A DNA stretch of 64,000 nt from Vibrio celticus (GTDB taxonomy: Bacteria; Pseudomonadota; Gammaproteobacteria; Enterobacterales; Vibrionaceae), in contig NZ_AP025464.1 in assembly GCF_024347335.1 (NCBI RefSeq), positions 310,001 through 374,000 on the forward strand, in the 5' to 3' direction. Position numbers and translations under genes: made by a program. How positions within the stretch are numbered: the first letter of the stretch is position 1; every line of letters begins with the position of its first letter. Below the pieces are notes generated by a model. It had not been told where the DNA came from. It did no database searches and saw only the letters and a program-made list of their open reading frames with translations. Shown one piece after another: positions 42,831-52,900 of the stretch.

Positions 42831-45036
42831 ACTTGTTGATCACCTTGATGATTTGGTCGCTTTTATAAGGTTTGCTGATCACGTAATCCATTCCGGCCTC
42901 AATACAAGCCTGGTGTTCGTTACTGCTGGTCAATGCGGTTGCACCTATGATGGTACAAGGGTTTTTCTCGTTTTGTTGTTCGAATTGGCGAATACGTTTT
43001 GTTGCTTCGATGCCGCCCATACCCGGCATGATGCAGTCCATGAAAATGATGTCTGAGCGTTTATTCATGAAGTGTTTCACTGCGTCAGCGCCATCGCCAA
43101 CCATGTCAGGTTCATATTCTTGTTTGGTAAGAATCCGTTTCAGTAAAATCTGCTGAACTCGGTCATCCTCTACGATAAGGAATGAGCTGTTTTCCATCTG
43201 TTCTTCCGATGCTTCCGCTTCCATAATGGTGAGTAGGTTTGGAATGAATTCGTAAGGAATAGCAGGAGCGTTGATGATTTTGTCGACAAAGCTATGACAC
43301 TCTTGTGCTTGCTGAGTGTTGGTCACTGACAACAGTAACTTGGTATTTGGGTGGTTCTTAAGTTGGGATTTCACTGTTTTACTCAGTGAGGGCAGTTTGT
43401 TGGGTTCAAAGGTATCGGTCAGCATAATCGCATCGTATTCACCGAACGTTTTAGCCGCTGAGAAAAGCTCATTTGCAGTACGAATTTCGGTGATCTCTAG
43501 CCCCAAGTTACTGAGCATTTTCTTCATCACATCTATACGAACTTGAGTATTAGCACACAAGAGTAAACGCTTGCCATCAAAGCGAGTTTTCTCTGTGTGG
43601 AAGTTCTTAGCCTTAAGATCAAGCTCGATCTGAAAACGTTCCTGAGCCCCTGACTGGAACCAGTGGCTCTCGTAATATCCGTAATCCTTCAGAACGCTTT
43701 TCGCTAAGTCATCTGTGCTGGCTGTATGGTCTTTGTGTGCGCTCCAATGGAGTTTGTTGAGCTTGGCAACAGAAACATCCAGTGTTGATAAGAAGTTGAG
43801 GTTGATGGTGACACGGGTATTTTCCATGTCTGAAGCCGCACCCGATTCAATCGTTACAAACAGTTTCTTATTTGATTTGAGTTGAATAGCGTTAGAAAGT
43901 TGAAGGAACAGTATCCAGAATAAGCTGGTGGATTGGCCTGCAACACGATTCGGTAAGTTGTCAGAGATAAAACAGTCAAGTTGGCTTTCATTACGTTGTA
44001 CTTTGGCACTGATATGAATCATTAATTCCGACAAGACGTTGAGTAGTGAAAATTCTTTCGATTTACTTTCCGTCCCCTGTGATATCAAGCGATTATAGTT
44101 CTCTGCTAACTCAGATAAAGTACTACATGCAGAGGTAATATCGTTCGCCATCAACACGCCGTTTTCATCGGTTTCTTGAACCAGATATTGGACGCCACCG
44201 TTAATGGTGTTTGTAATTCCGCGAATCTCATAACCGATCAGCGCATACAACTGTTTGTAGAGATCGTTATTGCGCTTTTGGTCTTCTAATTTACTGAAAA
44301 TAAGTTTGAGATGAGAGTAAATCTGACGCTGCTTGGGGTTGATGCTCACTTCATTAAGAAGCTCTTCAAGACGTTGTAAATTTAGCTGCTTCAGCTCTTG
44401 ATACAGGGCATCGAATTCATAGTCGATTGCGCGTTCGTTAGAACTGGATTTCTTTAGCTTCAACATAGCAACTGAGTTGGATAGAATCGTAATCACAGCC
44501 AATATCACGACCACCATAAACAACCAGATAAAGAACTCGTTTTTTTCTGACATTAAGTCATTCGCATGGTTGTTAAACATGGTGCGATAGTTGTCGTCCA
44601 TCTTCAGGTAGTTATTGGTCAATGAAAGGTACAAGCCTAATACGTCGTTACGCGTTTTAGGACTATCGGAGAAACGATTAATCGCCAATTCCAGTTGCGT
44701 GTATTCAGTTGCTCCAACCAAGCTGAACTCGGTTTTGTTCAACGAGGCTAAAGAGCGAAACTCATCAATTTCACGCTTCAAGTGAACTAGGTTGAACTCG
44801 TTAGTGCCGCAAGTGTTGGTACTTAAACACTGTTGCAGAGTTTGAATATCTTGTTCTATGGTCTGATTAAGCTTCTGGGCTTGTATGAGCAGTGGGGCGC
44901 TTTGCACTTGTGCGACTGAATCTATTTTCGACCAAGAAAAGTATAAATAGAAAGCGAGCGCAGCCAATACCACGCTAAATAGTATGCTTAGACGTAGAGC
45001 GGGTACGGAAATATTGTACGAAGGTTTACCGCTCAT
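42805..45036 (-). CDS. Membrane pseudo-histidine-kinase with intact C-terminal receiver
   Basis: This 743-residue protein has membrane helices near residues 12-32 and 170-192 enclosing a periplasmic helical domain with a Cys pair. The kinase-like part aligns with HisKA, but the phospho-accepting His is Tyr269 (IGYEIRG where SHEIRT is usual). The ATP-binding part keeps only a faint N-box (QLSNAIQLK) and lacks the glycine boxes. A degenerate receiver-like segment follows. A complete receiver ends the protein: LIVEDDR, Asp667 in FMDCIMPGMGG, Thr in GATALT and Lys in ISKPYKS. It sits inside the secretion operon, three bases after the HlyD gene. It probably senses and relays without autophosphorylation. 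Confidence 0.9.
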   Translation of the reverse strand: MSGKPSYNISVPALRLSILFSVVLAALAFYLYFSWSKIDSVAQVQSAPLLIQAQKLNQTIEQDIQTLQQCLSTNTCGTNEFNLVHLKREIDEFRSLASLNKTEFSLVGATEYTQLELAINRFSDSPKTRNDVLGLYLSLTNNYLKMDDNYRTMFNNHANDLMSEKNEFFIWLFMVVVILAVITILSNSVAMLKLKKSSSNERAIDYEFDALYQELKQLNLQRLEELLNEVSINPKQRQIYSHLKLIFSKLEDQKRNNDLYKQLYALIGYEIRGITNTINGGVQYLVQETDENGVLMANDITSACSTLSELAENYNRLISQGTESKSKEFSLLNVLSELMIHISAKVQRNESQLDCFISDNLPNRVAGQSTSLFWILFLQLSNAIQLKSNKKLFVTIESGAASDMENTRVTINLNFLSTLDVSVAKLNKLHWSAHKDHTASTDDLAKSVLKDYGYYESHWFQSGAQERFQIELDLKAKNFHTEKTRFDGKRLLLCANTQVRIDVMKKMLSNLGLEITEIRTANELFSAAKTFGEYDAIMLTDTFEPNKLPSLSKTVKSQLKNHPNTKLLLSVTNTQQAQECHSFVDKIINAPAIPYEFIPNLLTIMEAEASEEQMENSSFLIVEDDRVQQILLKRILTKQEYEPDMVGDGADAVKHFMNKRSDIIFMDCIMPGMGGIEATKRIRQFEQQNEKNPCTIIGATALTSSNEHQACIEAGMDYVISKPYKSDQIIKVINKYVAVQKLN

Positions 45037-45039
45037 TGA

Positions 45040-46389
45040 TTATCTCTCATCGAAAGCATCCTCGATGGCTGACATCACAGGTTTCGCAGCGTATTCGATC
45101 ACGCGACGCGAGCCTGTTTTCACATCGGCGGTAAACTCCATGTAAGGTGATAACTTGTATTGAGTGCCTCCTCGCTCAAGAAAGTTTCGGTCAATTTCAA
45201 TCTCTGCTAAATAGAATTCAGCGTCTTCTTCTTCGTATGATGAACGGCTGATTGAGGCGATGGTTCCCTCAACAAATCCGTATTTTGCAAAGTTATAGGT
45301 ATCCATTTTCACTTTCACTGCCTGACCAATTTCGACAAATCCCATGTCTTTACGTGGGATCTTCGCTTCACCGTGAAGGGAGTTATTGATCGGTGCAATA
45401 TCGGCGATACTTTCTCCTGGCGGGATCACAGCAGAACGGAAATTGAAGTGCAGTTTGTCGACCACACCATCCACCGGAGAGTAGACGACTAGGCGATCAA
45501 CCTTGTCGGAATGCTGTGGTTGTAAGATTCGCTTCAGTTTGAGGTCTTTATTCGCTTGAATGATTTGCGCTTGATACTCAGAGTTTCGATTCTCAACCAA
45601 GTCACGGTGTTGTTTTTCAAGCTTGTCGAGCTGGAAACGCTCATTCATCACAGATTCGTCAAGGTTCTCAATCTCACGCACCATATTCGACTCTTGTACT
45701 TTCATGTTAAGAACGTCGACATAAGACGCCATCTCTTCTTTATAGAGGGTGTTTTTGATGTTGAGCTGCTTACGTATCAGAGATAGTTGATTTTCTGAAC
45801 TTTTGCGACGCTTTAACATTGAACTGATCAACGAGTTCTTGTGCTTAATATCGTGAGTGATGAGTTCTTCATTAGAACGATTTTTAGAGAACTCTTGCTT
45901 CCACGTATTCATGTTGACCTGAACTTGCTCTGGGTATTTATCAATGAAGGCGTCGAAGTTAGGTTCTATCATGTCGCGTAAGCTTTCATAACGAATCTTA
46001 TCGAGCTCAATCTGAATAATTTCAGTGTTCACGGTATCAAGTTGAGTGTTACGGTCGAGTGAGCGTATTCGAGCAATAGGTTGGCCCTCATAAACGACTT
46101 CACCTTTCCTGACTAACAATTCTTCTAATATCCCGCCTTCTAAATGTTGAACCTTCTCAACATCCGATTCCAATAACAGTTCTCCACGTACAGAAACAAC
46201 AATGTCGATACGTGCTTGTGACGCCACCGCAATAGCGACCAAAGCGAGCAAGAATATAATGAGCAACGTTTTGTGAACGCTGGTCATGGCACTAGCAAGC
46301 ACAATAGTGTCATCAGCTGTGACCTTAGAAGCCTCGTTATTGGAAACAAGTGCTTTTCTGAGGTGATGTTCTATTTGGTTATTGCTCAT
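45040..46389 (-). CDS. HlyD-family membrane-fusion adaptor
   Basis: This 449-residue periplasmic adaptor of the type I secretion system has a cytosolic N-terminus, one membrane helix (about residues 33-52), a lipoyl-type segment LEGGILEELLVRKGEVVYEGQPIARI, and a long coiled-coil hairpin (about 105-285). A second beta part includes VVYSPVDGVVDKLHFNF and the HlyD C-terminal motif IPRKDMGFVEIGQAVKVKMDTYNFAKYGFVEGT. It links the ABC pair to the TolC-type channel, like LapC. GAGGTC lies before the start. Gaps of 3 and 12 bp to its neighbours indicate one transcript. Confidence 0.94.
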   Translation of the reverse strand: MSNNQIEHHLRKALVSNNEASKVTADDTIVLASAMTSVHKTLLIIFLLALVAIAVASQARIDIVVSVRGELLLESDVEKVQHLEGGILEELLVRKGEVVYEGQPIARIRSLDRNTQLDTVNTEIIQIELDKIRYESLRDMIEPNFDAFIDKYPEQVQVNMNTWKQEFSKNRSNEELITHDIKHKNSLISSMLKRRKSSENQLSLIRKQLNIKNTLYKEEMASYVDVLNMKVQESNMVREIENLDESVMNERFQLDKLEKQHRDLVENRNSEYQAQIIQANKDLKLKRILQPQHSDKVDRLVVYSPVDGVVDKLHFNFRSAVIPPGESIADIAPINNSLHGEAKIPRKDMGFVEIGQAVKVKMDTYNFAKYGFVEGTIASISRSSYEEEDAEFYLAEIEIDRNFLERGGTQYKLSPYMEFTADVKTGSRRVIEYAAKPVMSAIEDAFDER

Positions 46390-46401
46390 GACTGACCTCG
46401 G

Positions 46402-46752
46402 TTACTTGCCATCTATAACTTCCTTAATATCCAACAAGTGGTTGATTTGTCGATTGACGTTGTGCAATTCAGTTTTTACATCCTCTATTAGATCTTCCGG
46501 CGCAGGGAACTTGTGTCTACTCAAATGTTCCAATTTGGCCATTTTGGGCGGAAGGTCTTGGTCGCAAAGCAACGTTAAGATGGTCTTCAACTTTTTTGAG
46601 TAACTATTGAGTTCATCAAAACGATTACCGTTATGAAGCTCTTCTATATTTAGGGCTGCGTCAGAAAAGTCATTGTAAAAGTCGCTTAATAGCAATTGCA
46701 GCCCTTTGTGGTTGTTGTCGACCGAGCGCAACAAATTCGTCATGTCTATCAT
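46402..46752 (-). CDS. Small Hpt-like helical protein without the phospho-histidine
   Basis: This 116-residue all-helical protein resembles a histidine phosphotransfer domain: LLLSDFYNDFSDAALNIEEL, then HNGNRFDELNSYSKKLKTIL, where the usual pattern is A-H-x-L-K-G. The position of the His is Lys (SKKLK), so phosphotransfer by the normal route is not possible. The match is by pattern only and could be a simple helical bundle. It is the first gene of the secretion operon, 12 bp before the HlyD gene, with GGAG just ahead of the ATG; an ATG three codons further in is also possible. It might bind the receiver of the pseudokinase at 42805. Confidence 0.6.
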   Translation of the reverse strand: MIDMTNLLRSVDNNHKGLQLLLSDFYNDFSDAALNIEELHNGNRFDELNSYSKKLKTILTLLCDQDLPPKMAKLEHLSRHKFPAPEDLIEDVKTELHNVNRQINHLLDIKEVIDGK

Positions 46753-46942
46753 CGCTCCACCGCCTTAATTGCTTTAATCACAATAACTAAGGATCTTTAA
46801 AGGCAGTTTTCAAATTTTTTTTGATTCTTTCTCTTTAAAAAGAAATTATGAAAAATGTTGTATAAAAAATTGGTTTTTCAAAATGATGTCCTTTAATGCT
46901 TCTATAAATACGATCAGTTAGCTAGTAGCAACGGAGGCTGTA
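46753..46942. promoter_or_regulatory. Divergent promoter region of secretion operon and adhesin
   Basis: This 190-bp A/T-rich gap holds both promoters, including T8 and A5-A6 tracts around 46817-46870. GGAGG at 46933-46937 is the Shine-Dalgarno of the adhesin. A TATAAA at 46903-46908 is a possible -10 for the adhesin, but no -35 at proper spacing is convincing. No operator palindrome was recognised. Confidence 0.45.
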
Positions 46943-49900
46943 ATGGCAGGCGAAAATAACCAAAACAACCAAAATGAAGATCTAAATGACGCGGTAGAAC
47001 AAACGGACACGAACGACGCGGGTACGCCCTCCCAACAGCAGAATCAACAAAATCAACAAAATACGATTGCGTCGACAATAGCGACGGGTGCTGAAAATAC
47101 GGATGCGGCAGACGAAGTTAACCAGGCTTTAGACGACAATCCGAGTGGTGCAGGTAATGCTGAAGATGCCTCGGCTTCTGGTGCGGCTGTGCAAGAAGAC
47201 ACACCAGAAAGTAGTAGTGATTCAGAGGCAGCTCAATCCAATGTGGTCGATAGTGTTGCTTCTGAAGGAGGAAGCGCTGAAGGTGCATCGGGAAGTGGTG
47301 GTGAGGGTTCTGGTGCAGGTGCACAAGCTGTAGGAGGCGGTGGTGGTGCCGGATCTGAAGGAGGAGTTGATGCAGAAGGCAATCAAGCCCAAAGTCAAGC
47401 AGTACAAACTTCAGCAGCATCAAGTTCTTCTACAGACTCTGAAGGGTCACAAGGTGGTGATAATCTAGATTCGGAAACCGCAGAAGAAACGTTTGCAGTC
47501 GATGTTCAGGACCAAAGTGGTGAAGCAACGAATCAAGTAGAAGATGATTTTGATTCTGAAACGACGAGTGAAACTTTCCAAATCAATGTAGAAAGTGAAA
47601 ATGATGCACCAGAAGCAGAACAAGATCTGGCTTACATCATGGATGAAGATGGCTCCATAACATTCACTCAAGAACAATTACTCGAATACGCAAGTGATGT
47701 AGATGGGGACGAGCTTGTTGCTTCTAACGTTCAAGTTGGTGCTGATGCAACAGTTCAAGACAATGGTGATGGTACTTTCACCGTTGTTCCTTCAGCTGAT
47801 TTTAATGGTGAACTTGACCTTACTTTCGACATCAGTGACGGCCAAGAAACGATTAGTAGCGCAATTGATTTAACGGTACGTCCGATTAATGACGCGCCTG
47901 TTCCTGAAGATAAAACGTTTGAAATCGAGGAAGATGGAACTCTTGTCTTCACCGACGCTGACCTTCTTTCTGGCGCTACTGACATTGAAGGCGATAACCT
48001 AACGGTTGAAGGCATCACTTATGAAGGTACTGATGGCGTACTGACTGACTTGGGTGATGGCTCATATAGCTTTGCGCCAAACGAAAACTTCAATGGCGAT
48101 GTGAACTTTAGCTTCGATGTGTCAGACGGTACCGATACGGTGTCTGCAAACATTGATGTTAGCGTGACTCCTGAGAATGATCCGCCAGTTGCGGGCTCTA
48201 CGTCTTACACAGTGAATGAAGACAATTCGATTACCATTTCTGATGCACAACTATTGGCAACATCTTCAGATATTGAAGGTGATGTATCGATAGACAGCGT
48301 GACTTACTCTGGTAGCGACGGTGTCCTTGAAATCAATGGTAACGGCACTTACACCTTCTCGCCAAATGAGAACTTCAGCGGTGAAATTGCACTGGATGTG
48401 GTTGTTGCTGATGAAGATGGTGCTACCGACGCGACGACTGCGGGCATCAATGTTCTTGAAGTGAACGATCCGCCGGTTGCAGGTCCAACGTCTTACACCA
48501 TTGATGAAGACTCAGTACTGACCTTTAGTGAGTCTCAAGTGTTGCTTAATGCCTCAGATGTAGAAGGGGATGTTGAGCTTGTTGGTATTAGCTACGATGG
48601 CCCTGAAGGTATCTTCTCAGTAAATGGTGATGGCACATGTAGCTTCGCTCCGAATGAGAACTTTAATGGCCAAGTTCAGCTTGATGTCACCATTCGTGAT
48701 GAAGATGGTGCAGAAGTGGAAACCGTCATCAATGTTGACGTATTGCCAATCAATGATGCGCCAGTATCGGGTGATTTGGCTTACAACGTTAACGAAGATG
48801 GTTCAATCACACTGAGCCAAGAACAGCTGTTGTCTCAAGCGTCTGATGTTGAAGGTGAAGACCTAACCGCGAGCGGCTTAACGGTTGGTGGTGATGCGAC
48901 GGTTGTAGCTAACGACGATGGTAGCTTTACCATTACGCCAGATGAGAACTTCAACGGTGACATCGATATCAGTTTCGATATCTCAGATGGCACCAACACG
49001 GTTCAAGCTTCAGCAGACCTAACCGTTAATCCAGTTAACGACCTACCAGTACCACAAGATCAACAGTTCAGCGTTGAAGAAGATGGCACGCTCATCTTCA
49101 CCGATGCAGACATGTTAACAGGTGCTACAGATATTGAAGGTGACAACCTGACGGTTGAAGGTGTGACCTACGACGGCGGTGACGGTATTCTTACCGACAA
49201 CGGTAACGGCACGTATACCTTTGCTCCGAATGAGAATTTCAATGGCGATGTAAACTTCGGTTTTGATGTGTCAGATGGCACCGATACGGTCTCTGCAAAC
49301 ATCGATGTGAGCGTGACGGCGGTTGATGATGCGCCTGTATCGGGTGACCTAGCGTACTCAATCGACGAAGATGGTTCGATTCGTCTAAGTCAAGAGCAGT
49401 TGCTATCACAAGCCTCTGACGTGGAAGGCGATGACCTTACTGCTAGCGACTTAACGGTTGGTGGTGATGCGACGGTTGTAGCTAACGACGATGGTAGCTT
49501 TACCATTACGCCAGATGAGAACTTCAACGGTGACATCGATATCAGTTTCGATATCTCAGATGGCACCAACACGGTTCAAGCTTCAGCAGACCTAACCGTT
49601 AATCCAGTTAACGACCTACCAGTACCACAAGATCAACAGTTCAGCGTTGAAGAAGATGGCACGCTCATCTTCACCGATGCAGACCTGTTAACCGGTGCTA
49701 CAGATATTGAAGGTGACAACCTAACGGTTGAAGGTGTGACCTACGATGGCGGCGACGGTATTCTTACTGATAACGGTAATGGTACGTACACCTTCGCTCC
49801 AAACGAAAACTTCAATGGCGATGTAAACTTCGGTTTTGATGTGTCAGATGGCACCGATACGGTCTCTGCAAACATCGATGTGAGCGTGACGGCGGTTGAT

Positions 49901-52900
49901 GATGCGCCTGTATCGGGTGACCTAGCGTACTCAATCGACGAAGATGGTTCGATTCGTCTAAGTCAAGAGCAGTTGCTATCACAAGCCTCTGACGTGGAAG
50001 GCGATGACCTTACTGCTAGCGACTTAACGGTTGGTGGTGATGCGACGGTTGTAGCCAACGATGATGGCAGCTTTACCATCACGCCAGATGAGAACTTCAA
50101 TGGTGACATCGATATCAGTTTCGATATCTCAGATGGCACCAACACGGTTCAAGCTTCAGCAGACCTAACCGTTAATCCAGTTAACGACCTACCAGTACCA
50201 CAAGATCAACAGTTCAGCGTTGAAGAAGATGGCACGCTCATCTTCACCGATGCAGACCTGTTAACCGGTGCTACAGATATTGAAGGTGACAACCTAACGG
50301 TTGAAGGTGTGACCTACGATGGCGGCGACGGTATTCTTACTGATAACGGTAATGGTACGTACACCTTCGCTCCAAACGAAAACTTCAATGGCGATGTAAA
50401 CTTCGGTTTCGATGTCTCTGACGGTACCGATACGGTCTCTGCCAATATCGATGTAAGTGTGACTGCGGTTGATGATGCACCTGTATCGGGTGACCTAGCG
50501 TACTCAATCGACGAGGACGGTTCGATTCGTCTAAGCCAAGAGCAGTTGCTTTCTCAAGCATCTGACGTAGAAGGTGATGACCTGACAGCTAGCGGCCTAA
50601 CGGTTGGTGGTGATGCGACGGTTGTAGCCAACGATGATGGCAGCTTTACCATCACGCCAGATGAGAACTTCAATGGTGACATCGATATCAGTTTCGATAT
50701 CTCAGATGGCACCAACACGGTTCAAGCTTCAGCAGACCTAACCGTTAATCCAGTTAACGACCTACCAGTACCACAAGATCAACAGTTCAGCGTTGAAGAA
50801 GATGGCACGCTCATCTTCACCGATGCAGACCTGTTAACAGGTGCTACAGATATTGAAGGTGACAACCTGACGGTTGAAGGTGTGACCTACGACGGCGGTG
50901 ACGGTATTCTTACCGACAACGGTAACGGCACGTATACCTTTGCTCCGAATGAGAATTTCAATGGCGATGTAAACTTCGGTTTTGATGTGTCAGATGGCAC
51001 CGATACGGTCTCTGCAAACATCGATGTGAGCGTGACGGCGGTTGATGATGCGCCTGTATCGGGTGACCTAGCGTACTCAATCGACGAAGATGGTTCGATT
51101 CGTCTAAGTCAAGAGCAGTTGCTATCACAAGCCTCTGACGTGGAAGGCGATGACCTTACTGCTAGCGACTTAACGGTTGGTGGTGATGCGACGGTTGTAG
51201 CCAACGATGATGGCAGCTTTACCATCACGCCAGATGAGAACTTCAATGGTGACATCGATATCAGTTTCGATATCTCAGATGGCACCAACACGGTTCAAGC
51301 TTCAGCAGACCTAACCGTTAATCCAGTTAACGACCTACCAGTACCACAAGATCAACAGTTCAGCGTTGAAGAAGATGGCACGCTCATCTTCACCGATGCA
51401 GACCTGTTAACCGGTGCTACAGATATTGAAGGTGACAACCTAACGGTTGAAGGTGTGACCTACGATGGCGGCGACGGTATTCTTACTGATAACGGTAATG
51501 GTACGTACACCTTCGCTCCAAACGAAAACTTCAATGGCGATGTAAACTTCGGTTTCGATGTCTCTGACGGTACCGATACGGTCTCTGCCAATATCGATGT
51601 AAGTGTGACTGCGGTTGATGATGCACCTGTATCGGGTGACCTAGCGTACTCAATCGACGAGGACGGTTCGATTCGTCTAAGCCAAGAGCAGTTGCTTTCT
51701 CAAGCATCTGACGTAGAAGGTGATGACCTGACAGCTAGCGGCCTAACGGTTGGTGGTGATGCGACGGTTGTAGCTAACGACGATGGTAGCTTTACCATTA
51801 CGCCAGATGAGAACTTCAACGGTGACATCGATATCAGTTTCGATATCTCAGATGGCACCAACACGGTTCAAGCTTCAGCAGACCTAACCGTTAATCCAGT
51901 TAACGACCTACCAGTACCACAAGATCAACAGTTCAGCGTTGAAGAAGATGGCACGCTCATCTTCACCGATGCAGACCTGTTAACAGGTGCTACAGATATT
52001 GAAGGTGACAACCTGACGGTTGAAGGTGTGACCTACGACGGCGGTGACGGTATTCTTACCGACAACGGTAACGGCACGTATACCTTTGCTCCGAATGAGA
52101 ATTTCAATGGCGATGTAAACTTCGGTTTTGATGTGTCAGATGGCACCGATACGGTCTCTGCAAACATCGATGTGAGCGTGACGGCGGTTGATGATGCGCC
52201 TGTATCGGGTGACCTAGCGTACTCAATCGACGAAGATGGTTCGATTCGTCTAAGTCAAGAGCAGTTGCTATCACAAGCCTCTGACGTGGAAGGCGATGAC
52301 CTTACTGCTAGCGACTTAACGGTTGGTGGTGATGCGACGGTTGTAGCCAACGATGATGGCAGCTTTACCATCACGCCAGATGAGAACTTCAATGGTGACA
52401 TCGATATCAGTTTCGATATCTCAGATGGCACCAACACGGTTCAAGCTTCAGCAGACCTAACCGTTAATCCAGTTAACGACCTACCAGTACCACAAGATCA
52501 ACAGTTCAGCGTTGAAGAAGATGGCACGCTCATCTTCACCGATGCAGACCTGTTAACCGGTGCTACAGATATTGAAGGTGACAACCTAACGGTTGAAGGT
52601 GTGACCTACGATGGCGGCGACGGTATTCTTACTGATAACGGTAATGGTACGTACACCTTCGCTCCAAACGAAAACTTCAATGGCGATGTAAACTTCGGTT
52701 TCGATGTCTCTGACGGTACCGATACGGTCTCTGCCAATATCGATGTAAGTGTGACTGCGGTTGATGATGCGCCTGTATCGGGTGACCTAGCGTACTCAAT
52801 CGACGAGGACGGTTCGATTCGTCTAAGCCAAGAGCAGTTGCTTTCTCAAGCATCTGACGTAGAAGGTGATGACCTGACAGCTAGCGGCCTAACGGTTGGT

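Noticed and set aside
47118..47423. 101-codon leftward frame opposite the adhesin N-terminus
   Set aside because: Its His/Leu-rich sequence is the complement of Gly/Ser/Ala/Gln codons of the adhesin. There is no independent evidence.
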